Source of the DNA: a bacterium
GTDB taxonomy: Bacteria > Elusimicrobiota > Elusimicrobia > UBA1565 > UBA9628
Direction: 5' to 3'
NCBI GenBank assembly: GCA_021822495.1
Contig: JAKAQO010000001.1
Span: 328,808 to 392,807 of the forward strand
Length of the DNA: 64,000 bases
A program made the position numbers and the translations under genes. Below, piece by piece: positions 8,509-18,134 of the stretch (the first letter of the stretch is position 1; each line of letters starts with the position of its first letter). A model generated the notes under the pieces. It saw only the letters and a list, made by a program, of their open reading frames with translations. It did no database searches and was not told the DNA's origin.

Positions 8509-10662
8509 TTATACGAAAAGCGGAGCCAAAACGAGCGTAATGGTCGCCAAGAGTTTAATCAGAACATGAAGCGAAGGGCCGGCGGTATCTTTAAAAGGAT
8601 CCCCCACAGTGTCCCCCACCACCGCCGCTTTATGAGTGTCCGACTTTTTTCCGCCGTGAGCGCCGGTCTCGATAAATTTCTTGGCATTGTCCCAAGCTCC
8701 GCCTGAATTATTCAAAAACAAGGCCATCAAAATTCCCGCGATGGTGCCAACCATCAAAAATCCGGCCACGGCTTCCGCCGCAATGGTCGGATCAAGAGGC
8801 GTGATAAACGCCCGGAAAGACACTCCCACTAAAACCGGCCCCGTAACCGCAAGAATCCCCGGAAGCACCATCGCCTTAAGCGCCCCAAGAGTCACGATAT
8901 CCACGCATTGACCGTAATCGGGTTGCTCGGTCCCTTGCATAATGCCCGGCTTTTCTTTAAATTGACGCCTCACTTCGCTAATGACGGCATAAGCCGCTTT
9001 TCCCACCGCGCGAATGGCCAAAGCCGAGAAGAGAAACACCAGCATCGCTCCAAAAATCGCCCCGACGAAAACTTCCGGTTTGGAGATATCGACCGCGATC
9101 CGGTGAGAGGTGTAGTGAAACACCTCATCCAAATAGGCCGAGAAAAGAAGAAACGCCGCTAAAGAGGCAGACCCAATGGCGTATCCTTTGGTCAGAGCCT
9201 TGGTCGTATTCCCAGTCGCATCCAAACGATCAGTTTTTTTGCGCGTCTCTTCGGGCTCCTGGCTCATTTCAACAATGCCGCCGGCGTTGTCGGTGATGGG
9301 ACCGAAAGTGTCCATGGCTAGAATATAGGCCGCCGTTGAAAGCATTCCCATGGTCGCGACCGCCGTTCCAAAAAGGCCGCCCTTTCCGGGAAGGGCCATG
9401 GCCCCGATTTTATAGGAAGCGAGAATCGCCGCGCCGATGACTAAAATCGGCGCCGCGGTTGATTCAAGCCCCACCGCCACTCCGGCAATGACGTTGGTCG
9501 CGGGGCCGGTTTCGGAGGATTTCGCGATATCTTTCACCGGACGATAACGAGATTCGGTGTAATATTGCGTGATATAGACAAAGGCCTGGGCCGTCAAAAT
9601 TCCGATGAGGCCGCAGGCGGAATAATATTTCCAAGCCTCCGGCGCTTCCGGAGAAGCCAAGAGCCAATGCGCCGCGCACACAAACCCTATTGCGGCAAGA
9701 AGAGAAGAAACCCAATAACCGCGGTTTAAGGCGCTCATGGGATCTTCTTCTTCATTGGTTTTAACAATCATGATTCCCACAATCGAGGCCAAGATGCCGA
9801 GGCTTCCGGCAACAAGCGGGAAAAGAACGCCTTTAAACCCGAAAAATGGAATCAAGCCCACGCCCAAAATCATCGCGCCGATGTTTTCTGCGGCGGTAGA
9901 CTCAAACAAATCCGCGCCTCTTCCGGCGCAGTCCCCGACGTTGTCTCCCACCAAGTCCGCGATCACCCCGGGGTTGCGGGGGTCGTCTTCCGGAATTCCG
10001 GCTTCCACTTTGCCGACCAAATCCGCCCCCACGTCCGCCGCCTTGGTATAAATTCCGCCGCCTAATTGCGCGAAAAGAGCGACAAAGGAAGCCCCAAAGC
10101 CGTAGCCGACGATAATAAACGGAATTTGGAAATAATCATAACCCATAAGTTTGAGAGCCGCGAAAAGACCTCCGACCCCCAAAATGGACATGGCCGTGAC
10201 AAACAGCCCGCTGACCGCGCCTCCGCGCATGGCGGTTTGAAGAGCTTCCCCCAGGGAATTTCGCGCGGCGGAAGCGACGCGGATATTGGTCCGAATAGAA
10301 ACCCACATACCGACGTATCCCGCGATCACCGAACAGAGAGCGCCGATAATAAAGGAAATCGTGGTCAAACACGCCAAGGTCATGGGAAGAGCGGGGTCTT
10401 GCGAATTATGCGGCCGGACAAAAGCGTAAAGAACGAAAATCACAACCGCTAACACCAGAGCCAACCCCGCGATCGTCTTATTTTGCCGCCTTAAGAAAGC
10501 CTCCGCCCCGCTTTTAATGGCGTCTGAAATTTTCCGCATTCCCGGCGTCCCGGTATCTTTGGCCAAGACCCAGCGAATAAGCCCTAAGGCGACGAGCAAC
10601 CCAAACAGGGAAGCAGAAAAGATAATCAAAAACTCCGGCTTCATGGACGCGGATGAAAGCAT
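8509..10662 (-). CDS. hppA: Membrane-bound proton-translocating pyrophosphatase
   Basis: 717 aa with about 16 TM segments. The PPi-binding signature DVGADLVGKVEAGIPEDDPR lies near residue 210, followed by DNVGDCAGRGADLFE; the C-terminal GDTVGDPFKDTAGPSLH motif is intact. At about residue 480 the sequence GNTTKALTKGYAIGS has Lys and Thr at the positions that mark the potassium-independent H+-pumping class (the potassium-dependent class has Ala and Gly). It hydrolyses pyrophosphate and exports protons, which could help energise SecDF and TonB. AAGGAG precedes the ATG at 10662 by 7 bases. Confidence 0.95.
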   Translation of the reverse strand: MLSSASMKPEFLIIFSASLFGLLVALGLIRWVLAKDTGTPGMRKISDAIKSGAEAFLRRQNKTIAGLALVLAVVIFVLYAFVRPHNSQDPALPMTLACLTTISFIIGALCSVIAGYVGMWVSIRTNIRVASAARNSLGEALQTAMRGGAVSGLFVTAMSILGVGGLFAALKLMGYDYFQIPFIIVGYGFGASFVALFAQLGGGIYTKAADVGADLVGKVEAGIPEDDPRNPGVIADLVGDNVGDCAGRGADLFESTAAENIGAMILGVGLIPFFGFKGVLFPLVAGSLGILASIVGIMIVKTNEEEDPMSALNRGYWVSSLLAAIGFVCAAHWLLASPEAPEAWKYYSACGLIGILTAQAFVYITQYYTESRYRPVKDIAKSSETGPATNVIAGVAVGLESTAAPILVIGAAILASYKIGAMALPGKGGLFGTAVATMGMLSTAAYILAMDTFGPITDNAGGIVEMSQEPEETRKKTDRLDATGNTTKALTKGYAIGSASLAAFLLFSAYLDEVFHYTSHRIAVDISKPEVFVGAIFGAMLVFLFSALAIRAVGKAAYAVISEVRRQFKEKPGIMQGTEQPDYGQCVDIVTLGALKAMVLPGILAVTGPVLVGVSFRAFITPLDPTIAAEAVAGFLMVGTIAGILMALFLNNSGGAWDNAKKFIETGAHGGKKSDTHKAAVVGDTVGDPFKDTAGPSLHVLIKLLATITLVLAPLFV

Positions 10663-10767
10663 AGGCGGCTCCTTTCTAAGTTAAACTTAAAAAACGCATA
10701 ACATTAAATCACTTTTTCAAGGCAAATATCAAATCTTTCGCCGAGGCATCAGACTGGCTCAAACGGT

Positions 10768-11775
10768 TCACCACCGGGCATAAAGGCGAATAACCGGCCC
10801 CTGGTAAAAAAGAAAGAAGGGATGAATATTGAGAGTTGATTCTGTAAAGTAATTAGAGTTTCCGCCGTTACCTAATGGCATCACCGCAAAAGTCCCCGCT
10901 TCATAACCAACCCCAAAAGCGGTAGGAATATTCCAGAATTGATGATTCCACCTAATCCCCAAAGACACATCGGCATGAGCAATGTCATTGGTAAAGACGC
11001 TCGAATGAAGAGTATATCCTCCGTTGAGTTGTTCGGCATAAGAAACAGTCTGAGAACCTAAACGCGCTTGGCCAAGTCCAAAACCGGCGAGTCCGCGCGA
11101 AAAAAATCCCCATGAGGAATCTGAGTTTGAGGATTGATCCAGAAATTTTCCGGCCAAGGTATCCCAACCGAAGTCAAACTCGAAAGTTTTAAGCGGGTAA
11201 CTGGGATCATAGACAGAAGTGGCCGCGCAAGAGCTAAACCCGCCGCAAGGGCGATATCCCTGTAAGGCTACGGGCATGGAAAGAGACGAATATCCAAGAC
11301 TGATATACGTTATACCCATTTCATAAACGGCATCAATACTGGTGTATTGATTATCGAAATTCGTTTGACCGGATTGACCAGGCGCCAAAGCGCCGCTCCA
11401 AGAAGATGTTCCGTAAAGACGGCTTTGTTCAACCCTCATCATCCAATTTTTGTATCCCAAATATCCAATCAAATCCTGATAGGCGCCGGCCGCATTGGAC
11501 TGGGTATTACTGAGGCTGGCGTCAAAGCCAAATTTCAACCCACCCAGTTTATTTGAAATCAAGGTTCCTTGGTAACGGGTTAAGGAGGTAGGGTTAAAGT
11601 GATAGGAAATCTCCCCCGGATGATCAAAAACCTGCCAATTCATATCCGGAATGACATCGATATTAGTCGAGGCGGTGTCCTGCGGAGAATCATCCGAGGA
11701 CGAAAATCCATCGCTCCAAGCCATTTTAGGCAGGAAAAAAAATGACAGACAGCTGAGCAGAAGAAGCCGGTTCAA
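10768..11775 (-). CDS. Probable outer-membrane beta-barrel protein
   Basis: 335 aa. A signal peptide (MNRLLLLSCLSFFFLPKMAW, cleavage after WS or DG) is followed by an Asp/Ser-rich linker and a stretch rich in alternating aromatic/polar strands and Gly/Tyr/Ser turns. The chain ends in VIRLYARW, and a terminal aromatic residue after a beta-strand is the usual barrel-assembly signal. Two Cys in GYRPCGGFSSCAA may form a disulfide. No named family is recognised. Its start overlaps the stop of the M1 aminopeptidase gene (ATGA). Confidence 0.6.
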   Translation of the reverse strand: MNRLLLLSCLSFFFLPKMAWSDGFSSSDDSPQDTASTNIDVIPDMNWQVFDHPGEISYHFNPTSLTRYQGTLISNKLGGLKFGFDASLSNTQSNAAGAYQDLIGYLGYKNWMMRVEQSRLYGTSSWSGALAPGQSGQTNFDNQYTSIDAVYEMGITYISLGYSSLSMPVALQGYRPCGGFSSCAATSVYDPSYPLKTFEFDFGWDTLAGKFLDQSSNSDSSWGFFSRGLAGFGLGQARLGSQTVSYAEQLNGGYTLHSSVFTNDIAHADVSLGIRWNHQFWNIPTAFGVGYEAGTFAVMPLGNGGNSNYFTESTLNIHPFFLFYQGPVIRLYARW

Positions 11776-14456
11776 GCGCGCTTTTTAAGCCATTCCGAAA
11801 AAGCCTGGGTCTGGGCAGACTTAAACTTAATGCCGGCTTCAATATATTCAACGGTCTGAGCCAGGCTTCTTTTCGCTGAAGGGACCTGATTTTGAGAAAG
11901 GCTAAAAAAGGAATTGATTTCCTTTAAATACTCCGGCTCATCCATTCCGGCAAGCCCCTGAATAACGCGCTCACTTCCCTTGCCCCCCACCTTTTTCCTT
12001 AAAGAATCCCAATGTTCCTGAACAAATTTCCAGGCCGCGCGCTGAGACCAGGGATTTCCTAAAAGACGGACCACGGGCCGCCAGGCGTCTTGCCCGCGAA
12101 TAAGGTCAAGACCTTGCGAGTCTTTCGCCTCAATCAAAGACAAGAGTTTCTGAGTCAAAGCCGGAGATTTAAAGTCCGTCATCGCCGCCAGGAAATTATC
12201 CCGCACCTCGGGGGTCTTGGCGTTTTGAAAGCGCTCTTGATAGACGGAAAAGTCCTCTTCCGTTCCATTGAAAGCGTTGAGAGACAAAACCGCAAACACA
12301 ATGGTCGGGTCGAGCTTTTCGGGGCTTTTGAGATAGAGGGCCAAGTCTTTTTTCACCCGACTTAAAATCTCGGAAGAGGGCGAAATCGTCCCCAATGCGG
12401 ATAACACCGCCGCGCGGGAAAGACGGATTTCATCGGTCTCTCCTTTTTTAATCTTGGAGAGTTTTTTCCAGTGATGACCCAACAATTCCACGGCAAACTT
12501 CGCAAATAAAGGACGCTCCTCCTCTTTAAGGAGGGTGTAGTAAAGAGTCTTAAGATAAGCTGAAATGTCTTCCAGAATCATGCGGGAAGAATCTTCCTTA
12601 AAGAGGGTTAAAGCGTTCATGAATTCCGCGATTTGAACTTCTCCCGCCTTCATCTGAGCCCACATATCCGCCAGGAAAGCCGAACGCTCAATGGTCGAGA
12701 GATTTTTACGGCCATTTTTAAGAAGATTCTGGCGCAAATTTTGAGATAAGAAGGCGCGGTAATAGCCCGTCGCATCAGCATTGGGATAAAGCCAGGAAAT
12801 TTTTCCTCTTCCTGGGAGCGTCACCTTCATTTCCCGATCTTGAAGAATCAAGCGCGCGGTTTTAAGGCCATTTGCGTCTTTATAGCGAAGGACGACGGGA
12901 ATCGTCCAAAGTTGTTCGGAACCTTTCTTTGTCCCGTCAATCATAAAGCGATATTGGCTGATTTTAAGCGTTCTTAAATCCAGATCGCCTTCGACGAAAA
13001 CGCCGGGATATCCTTCCTGGGTCAGCCAGTCTTTCGCCATGTGATCAACCGGTTTTTGGGAAGCCGCCTTCAACTGATTCCAGAGATCCGAGGCCTTGGT
13101 GTTGGCGTATTGATGCTTCTTCATGTAGGAACGCACGCCGTCCCGGAATTTAGCTTCGGTCAAGAAGTTTTCAATCATTCTGAGAATCGAGCCCCCCTTT
13201 TCATAGGTCAAAACGTCGAACATCGCTTCGATCTGCGCCGGATCATGAACCGGAGAACTGACGGTTCGGGTATTTTTCAAGGCGTCCAAAGACAGAGCCG
13301 CCCGGCGCTCGCGCTCAAAATTCTGCCAGGTCAGCCATTTCGGCCTTTTGTGGTCGACCACTTTATAGGCCAACCAGGTCGCAAAAGACTCGTTCAACCA
13401 CAAATCATCCCACCAATCCATGGTGACCAAATCGCCAAACCACTGATGGACGATTTCATGGGAAACCACCTCATCCACGCGCTGCTTGGCTTTGATGGAA
13501 GACATCTTGGGATCGATGAGAACGGCGGAATCTCTAAAGAAAATCGCTCCCCAGTTTTCCATGGCCCCGGCGGAAAAATCGGGCACGGCGACCAAATCCA
13601 TTTTCGGAAGGGAATAGGGAATTTTAAAGTAGCCGTTTAAGTAGCTCAAGGTCTTTTGAGCGGCGTCAAGAGCAAAAGCGGTTTGCCCGGCGTCTTCCGG
13701 GCAGGTCCAAACCGTAATTTTGGTCTTTCCCACCTTGACTGTTTTACTGGGAACCAGTCTCGCGACCGCCAAAGCTAAAAGATAAGTGGACATTTTCGGG
13801 GTTTCCAGAAATGTCGTCATTTTCCAGCCGTTAGACTGCGTCACGCCTGCGTAATTTTTGGATTTTTTCGGAGTGTTGCTTTTCTTCTCCGGCATATTCG
13901 ACAGGGCATGGAATTTTTCCGGATGGGAAACGGAGAGTTTAAACGTCGCCTTGAAAGACGGCTCGTCAAAACAGGGGAACATCCGCCGCGCGTCAATGGC
14001 CTCAAACTGGGTGAAAGCGTAATTTTCCAGTTTTTCGCGTCCGTCTTTTTCCTTATGTTTCGCGGTGGACAGATACAAACCGCGCATCTGCCGGTTGAGA
14101 GTTCCGGAAAAGGCAATGGACAGAATTCCTCTTTTAAGCGGAGAAGAAGCGGAAAAAGAAATCGTTTGGGCCTCAGCGTCCATAGAGACCGAAAGCTCTT
14201 GTTCGTTAAGCCAGGCTTTTTCAATTTTAAGATCGCGCCCGTGAAGGACGATTTGACTGGTCTCGGATTTAATCTCAAGCTCAATTTTCTCTTCTCCGGA
14301 AAAATAGCCCGCGTCGGGGTCAACCTTAATTGTGATATCGTATCTTTTAGGATTTACGTTTTTAGAAAGACGGATAGACGATTCATTTTTGCTAGAAATT
14401 TTTGAAGAATTCATTGGCGTTAAAACGGCTCCTCCCGCATTTGGCGTCTCGTTCAT
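11772..14456 (-). CDS. pepN: M1 family aminopeptidase (PepN-like)
   Basis: 894 aa, the normal size for M1 gluzincin aminopeptidases. GAMENWGAI lies near residue 297. The zinc site HEIVHQWFGD lies near 333, with the third ligand in WLNESFATW about 20 residues later. The C-terminal 350 residues fit the ERAP1-like helical domain. There is no signal peptide, so it probably acts on cytoplasmic peptides. It is followed directly by the barrel-protein gene, with which it overlaps by 4 nt. Confidence 0.9.
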   Translation of the reverse strand: MNETPNAGGAVLTPMNSSKISSKNESSIRLSKNVNPKRYDITIKVDPDAGYFSGEEKIELEIKSETSQIVLHGRDLKIEKAWLNEQELSVSMDAEAQTISFSASSPLKRGILSIAFSGTLNRQMRGLYLSTAKHKEKDGREKLENYAFTQFEAIDARRMFPCFDEPSFKATFKLSVSHPEKFHALSNMPEKKSNTPKKSKNYAGVTQSNGWKMTTFLETPKMSTYLLALAVARLVPSKTVKVGKTKITVWTCPEDAGQTAFALDAAQKTLSYLNGYFKIPYSLPKMDLVAVPDFSAGAMENWGAIFFRDSAVLIDPKMSSIKAKQRVDEVVSHEIVHQWFGDLVTMDWWDDLWLNESFATWLAYKVVDHKRPKWLTWQNFERERRAALSLDALKNTRTVSSPVHDPAQIEAMFDVLTYEKGGSILRMIENFLTEAKFRDGVRSYMKKHQYANTKASDLWNQLKAASQKPVDHMAKDWLTQEGYPGVFVEGDLDLRTLKISQYRFMIDGTKKGSEQLWTIPVVLRYKDANGLKTARLILQDREMKVTLPGRGKISWLYPNADATGYYRAFLSQNLRQNLLKNGRKNLSTIERSAFLADMWAQMKAGEVQIAEFMNALTLFKEDSSRMILEDISAYLKTLYYTLLKEEERPLFAKFAVELLGHHWKKLSKIKKGETDEIRLSRAAVLSALGTISPSSEILSRVKKDLALYLKSPEKLDPTIVFAVLSLNAFNGTEEDFSVYQERFQNAKTPEVRDNFLAAMTDFKSPALTQKLLSLIEAKDSQGLDLIRGQDAWRPVVRLLGNPWSQRAAWKFVQEHWDSLRKKVGGKGSERVIQGLAGMDEPEYLKEINSFFSLSQNQVPSAKRSLAQTVEYIEAGIKFKSAQTQAFSEWLKKRA

Positions 14457-14559
14457 GGCGGCCTCCTAGACGGATTTTTTCATATATTACTAATTGTAGG
14501 CTTGGTTTTGAATCCTTTTGGCCCCATGCGCATCTAAAATAAAGACAAGGAGAGACTCA

Positions 14560-15408
14560 ATGGCAAAAACTTTAAAAGAAGAGTTGCCCCACAAGATACT
14601 CATCGCCAGCGATTTAGGCCCGGCTTCCGGGGCGCTGATGAAATACGCGGAAATTCTCAAACCCATTCTCAAGCCCGAGATGATTGTTCTTTACGCCCAG
14701 CACTTCGAGGTCCCGCCCTATTTCACGGAAGGCCAAATTTCCTTTTTCGCGAAGGAATTAAAAGAGGCCCACAAAACGGCCCGCCAACACATCGCGAAAT
14801 GGGCCAAGGAATTTTTAGTTGACATCGCGAAAATCGACCTTCGAGAAGAACCGCCGGTGGAAGCGGTGTTATTAGGCGCCCGGGAAAACCAGGCGAATTT
14901 GATTATGCTCGGATCCCACGGAAGAAGCTGGGTGGGAAGAGTTTGGCTGGGCTCGGTCGCGGAAAACGTTTTAAGGAGATCAAACCTTCCCGTTCTCATC
15001 GTTTCTCCGCACGCAAAACTCGCATCCGTCAAAAAGATTCTTTCCCCCGTGAGTTTTGGAGAAACCGGAAAAAACGCCCTCAACCATGCAGCCCTATGGG
15101 CCAAGGCCGCAAAAGCCAAACTCGTCATTTTGCACGCACGAGAAGTCGGAAGCCCTAAAATGCCTTGCCCCTGGAACGCCAAGGAACTGCCGGTTCAATG
15201 CGAGATTGACGAGGTTTCCGTCGAGGGAAATCCCGCGGATGAAATTTTAAAATTCGCGGAAGCGGAAAACCCCGATCTCATCGTCATGGGATCCGACGTC
15301 AAAAAAACCACCCTGGGCGCGGTGTTTAGCTCGATTACCGAACGCATTCTCCACGCGACCCGTTGGCCCACCCTCATCATCCCTAAAACCCAAGGAGAGA
15401 TTTTCTGA
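14560..15408 (+). CDS. Tandem universal stress protein (UspA)
   Basis: 282 aa with two Usp domains. The first (about residues 10-145) ends in LIMLGSHGRSWVGRVWLGSVAENVLRRS, the G-2x-G-9x-G(S/T) ATP-binding pattern. The second ends in LIVMGSDVKKTTLGAVFSSITERILHAT. Start ATG 14560 has AAGGAGA 6 bases upstream; an in-frame ATG at 14518 has no such site. The stop overlaps the start of the 56-aa DUF6132-like gene as TGATG. It is divergent from the aminopeptidase gene. Confidence 0.9.
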   Translation: MAKTLKEELPHKILIASDLGPASGALMKYAEILKPILKPEMIVLYAQHFEVPPYFTEGQISFFAKELKEAHKTARQHIAKWAKEFLVDIAKIDLREEPPVEAVLLGARENQANLIMLGSHGRSWVGRVWLGSVAENVLRRSNLPVLIVSPHAKLASVKKILSPVSFGETGKNALNHAALWAKAAKAKLVILHAREVGSPKMPCPWNAKELPVQCEIDEVSVEGNPADEILKFAEAENPDLIVMGSDVKKTTLGAVFSSITERILHATRWPTLIIPKTQGEIF

Positions 15409-15578
15409 TGGAAGCGCGCGTTCTAAAAATTGTTTCGGGAGTCTTGATCGGGGGCGTCGCTGGATACGGCTGGCACCGGCTCGTGGGCTGCTCGACTGGC
15501 GCCTGCCCCATCACGGCCAACCCTTACATCAGCACTATTTACGGGGCGCTGGTGGGACTAATGATCGCCCTAGGATAA
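15408..15578 (+). CDS. Small membrane protein, DUF6132-like
   Basis: 56 aa. The sequence starts MEARVLKIVSGVLIGGVAGY, continues with LVGCSTGACPITANPYISTI and ends in a hydrophobic GALVGLMIALG. The C-S-x-G-x-CPIT-NP pattern after a GG-rich TM helix is typical of the small DUF6132 family. It is coupled to the Usp gene by a TGATG overlap and ends 10 bp before a convergent gene. The two cysteines could bind metal or form a disulfide; the function is unknown. Confidence 0.75.
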   Translation: MEARVLKIVSGVLIGGVAGYGWHRLVGCSTGACPITANPYISTIYGALVGLMIALG

Positions 15579-15587
15579 CGGGTTCAA

Positions 15588-16058
15588 TTAGGCTTCGACC
15601 AGAAACATCACCCAAGGACTTTCTTCGCCGGAATACTTCTCATAAACCAGTCCTTTCCCTGGAGCATAATAGCGTTCCACGCTTCCTGTATTCTGATCGG
15701 TCGCGATAATCTTGAGGCAATGGGGAATTTCTCCACCCGGGATTTTGATGGAGGCGCCCGTAGATTCAATTCCACAAGAGGGGTAACGGCTTAAATCCTC
15801 CCACTTTTCACCCACTTTGGGAGAGACGGGAAAAAGAAGATTTCCTTCCGACCAGACGCCTTTAGAATCTTTCTTGATACGATACGTAAAAGATTTCCCA
15901 TCCCCCCAACGCTCGCTGATCATGGCCATGGTTTCTCCCCCTTTTTGTTCTAAGGATTCAACCTTTCTCACAACTTGCCGAATCAGCGGCGGTTCACTAA
16001 AGGTCACGGCGACATAAATCCAATTTTTCCCTACTGACAGAGGATAATAATCCATCAT
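15588..16058 (-). CDS. Hypothetical 156-aa protein
   Basis: No family is recognised with confidence. The segment YYPLSVGKNWIYVAV followed by repeated beta-rich stretches and ending RYYAPGKGLVYEKYSGEESP resembles small proteins built on a YPL..G..W.Y theme, in which a beta-sandwich measures an export substrate or lipid. No signal peptide is seen, although its neighbour is exported. The start overlaps the stop of the PLD-like gene (ATGA). Confidence 0.55.
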   Translation of the reverse strand: MMDYYPLSVGKNWIYVAVTFSEPPLIRQVVRKVESLEQKGGETMAMISERWGDGKSFTYRIKKDSKGVWSEGNLLFPVSPKVGEKWEDLSRYPSCGIESTGASIKIPGGEIPHCLKIIATDQNTGSVERYYAPGKGLVYEKYSGEESPWVMFLVEA

Positions 16059-18061
16059 AAAATTAGCTGTTTCTCCCTGGAGGAAACATTCTGGTTGGGA
16101 CTCAAACCTTGGGGGTTTTGCGAAAAGTCGGGTTCCGCCCCCAAGTTCCAGAGCGCTTCCAGATAATTGGTCAAGGCGCTAAGATAGCCGCCCTTAAGAT
16201 AAAGCGTGTTCTCAAAGTTATTTCTGGTTCCGTTGATGCTCATGTTGGTCGAACCCGTCGCGACAATTCCATCTCCCTTCGAATCCCCAATCACAATTTT
16301 ATTATGAAAAAGGCCGCCATTACTGGCGCCCCCAATAATGCGAACCTGGGCGCCCGCTTCCTTGAGATGCTGTAGAGCCGCCATGGAAGCGACGTTATGA
16401 GATTGTTTCTGATCCGCGAGGATACGCACCGGCAATCCGGAGTTAACTCGATCCGTAATGGCCGACATCATAGCGGGCCAAGGATAAAAAGCGAACATCC
16501 CGATAAAAATTTCTTGCTTGGCCGCTTTGATAATTTGAATCCAAGTGTCGTCGGTTCCGCCCGCGGGAGAAAAAGTGGCGATAGGAAGAGGCGTGCCGTT
16601 AAAACTTTGATCCAAGGAGCCCGCAGTCGGAATGGGCGTATTGAGGGTCGGTTGCTCGGGATCCAAGTCTTCCGAGAAAACTCGGGCCACGCTTTTCATC
16701 CAGTCAAAATCTTTTTGATAGAGATCAATCAGTTTTTGGTCATCGATTAAAACGGCATTTTCCCAGTTGCTGGCCTGGGTATGAGCGGAATAGTTATAGG
16801 AACCAGTCTCCAATATCTGAGAGACCTTTCCGTCCGCTTGCGGAATATTCCAGACCCGATATTTTGAATGTTGAATTCCAAATTTCCCAAGGCCTTTGAG
16901 GACGTAAAGCTTGAGATTCGGCGTCCCCGCGAGATAAGCGTCAACTAATTTTTGAAGCTGCGGGCTTCGAGTTTGGTGAGCCCCGTCCTCTCCGCGCCCC
17001 ATCTTTTGCGGAAAAAGATTTGAGTAATCAATAATGAGCTCATAGGATTTTCCTTGACGCGCCCCTTGAAGAATGGAATCCGCGTCTTGATCGAGGGTTT
17101 CCTCATACATGGCGATTTGGGTCTGTTGACTGGCGAGATTTCCCGCGGCAAGAACGGAAGGAATATCGTCCCCGTTTCCACTGGGGCTATTGGGAAAAAG
17201 AACGCGCCGGACCGACTGATTTCCAATGCTAACAGGGTCGTCGTTTGGGGAAGAAGCGGGGAACAGAAAATGCCTGCTTGTCGGAGGCGCCGGCTGTTCC
17301 GCGCTTTCTTCCGAGAGTTCCATTTGTTGGTCCGCGGGAGCCTGATAAAGAGACGGATTGCTCAGGAGATTCCAGGCGTATGAGCCCTCCTCCGGATTCC
17401 GGCCGCTTGCCCAAAATGGTTTTAAAGTCTCAGCCACATGGCGGGCTTGAATGGAAGAAAGATTTTGGCTTAGATTTTTGATAAAGCCCTCTTGGCTTTT
17501 ATCATGGGCATAAACCTTCGCGAGAGGAAGAAGAGCCTCATCCAACTCTCTTGATTGGTCAAAAGCCCGAGCATTAGCCCCTGATTGCGCGTTGGCTTCA
17601 ATTTTCTGGCCATAGCTTTTTAAAGCCGCAAAAACCTGGGGAGACGCCCGGACTTGAGCGTCTCTGAGACGCTCCACTATTTGAGCGACAAGGGCTTTTC
17701 GTTCTTGCGCGTTGCCTGAGCGAACAGCCGTTTCAATATCTTTCTTGATTTGGGAAAGAGAATCGGGGGAAAGTTGTTTAAGGATGGGAACCGCCAAGGC
17801 CGAAGCTAAAGGAGAACGAGAAATCTCCGAGAAAATTTTAAGGCCGGTCCCGGCCTGACTTTGTTTAAACTCCTCAAGGTTCCCTAAATTTTCAAAACTG
17901 GGTAATTCTTGAGAGAGGCCATTAGGGGTAAAAAGAGGCTGAGAAAAAAAAGCGGACGTTTCCGCCCCTCCCGCGTCAATATTTTGTCCTAGCGCAAAAA
18001 TAGGGCTTGCCCCTAAAAAAGAGGCGGCCGCAAACCAAAATATTGTGATCTTTTTCCGCAT
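16055..18061 (-). CDS. Exported phospholipase D-like protein
   Basis: 668 aa from ATG 18061 (MRKKITIFWFAAASFLGASP, a clear signal peptide). The open frame continues upstream to a TTG at 18127, but that part lies in a conserved leader motif. The first 290 residues are helical and Gln/Ala-rich. The second half holds two PLD domains: HSKYRVWN with downstream TGSYNYS, and HNKIVIGD with TGSTNMS. The second HKD motif is complete; in the first, Asn replaces the usual Asp, so one site may be weak. It is probably periplasmic or surface-bound; the substrate is unknown. Confidence 0.8.
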   Translation of the reverse strand: MRKKITIFWFAAASFLGASPIFALGQNIDAGGAETSAFFSQPLFTPNGLSQELPSFENLGNLEEFKQSQAGTGLKIFSEISRSPLASALAVPILKQLSPDSLSQIKKDIETAVRSGNAQERKALVAQIVERLRDAQVRASPQVFAALKSYGQKIEANAQSGANARAFDQSRELDEALLPLAKVYAHDKSQEGFIKNLSQNLSSIQARHVAETLKPFWASGRNPEEGSYAWNLLSNPSLYQAPADQQMELSEESAEQPAPPTSRHFLFPASSPNDDPVSIGNQSVRRVLFPNSPSGNGDDIPSVLAAGNLASQQTQIAMYEETLDQDADSILQGARQGKSYELIIDYSNLFPQKMGRGEDGAHQTRSPQLQKLVDAYLAGTPNLKLYVLKGLGKFGIQHSKYRVWNIPQADGKVSQILETGSYNYSAHTQASNWENAVLIDDQKLIDLYQKDFDWMKSVARVFSEDLDPEQPTLNTPIPTAGSLDQSFNGTPLPIATFSPAGGTDDTWIQIIKAAKQEIFIGMFAFYPWPAMMSAITDRVNSGLPVRILADQKQSHNVASMAALQHLKEAGAQVRIIGGASNGGLFHNKIVIGDSKGDGIVATGSTNMSINGTRNNFENTLYLKGGYLSALTNYLEALWNLGAEPDFSQNPQGLSPNQNVSSREKQLIL

Positions 18062-18096
18062 AAACCTATTGTAAGAGGCTGAAGGCCAATCAAGTA

Positions 18097-18134
18097 GGGC
18101 CAAAAGGCCCAGAAAGGTTTCCGGCAAAGGACCT
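18097..18134 (-). promoter_or_regulatory. Leader motif copy A, upstream of PLD-like gene
   Basis: On the minus strand the segment begins AGGTCCTTTGCCGGAAACC and ends GGGCCTTTTGGCCC, a perfect short hairpin. It shares the invariant core TTTGCCGGA and the closing CTTTxGxCCC with two other copies in the window (54034-54070 and 56625-56661). All three lie 35-75 bases before the start codon of a secreted protein on the same strand. It begins within the stop codon region of the upstream TPR gene. Confidence 0.6.
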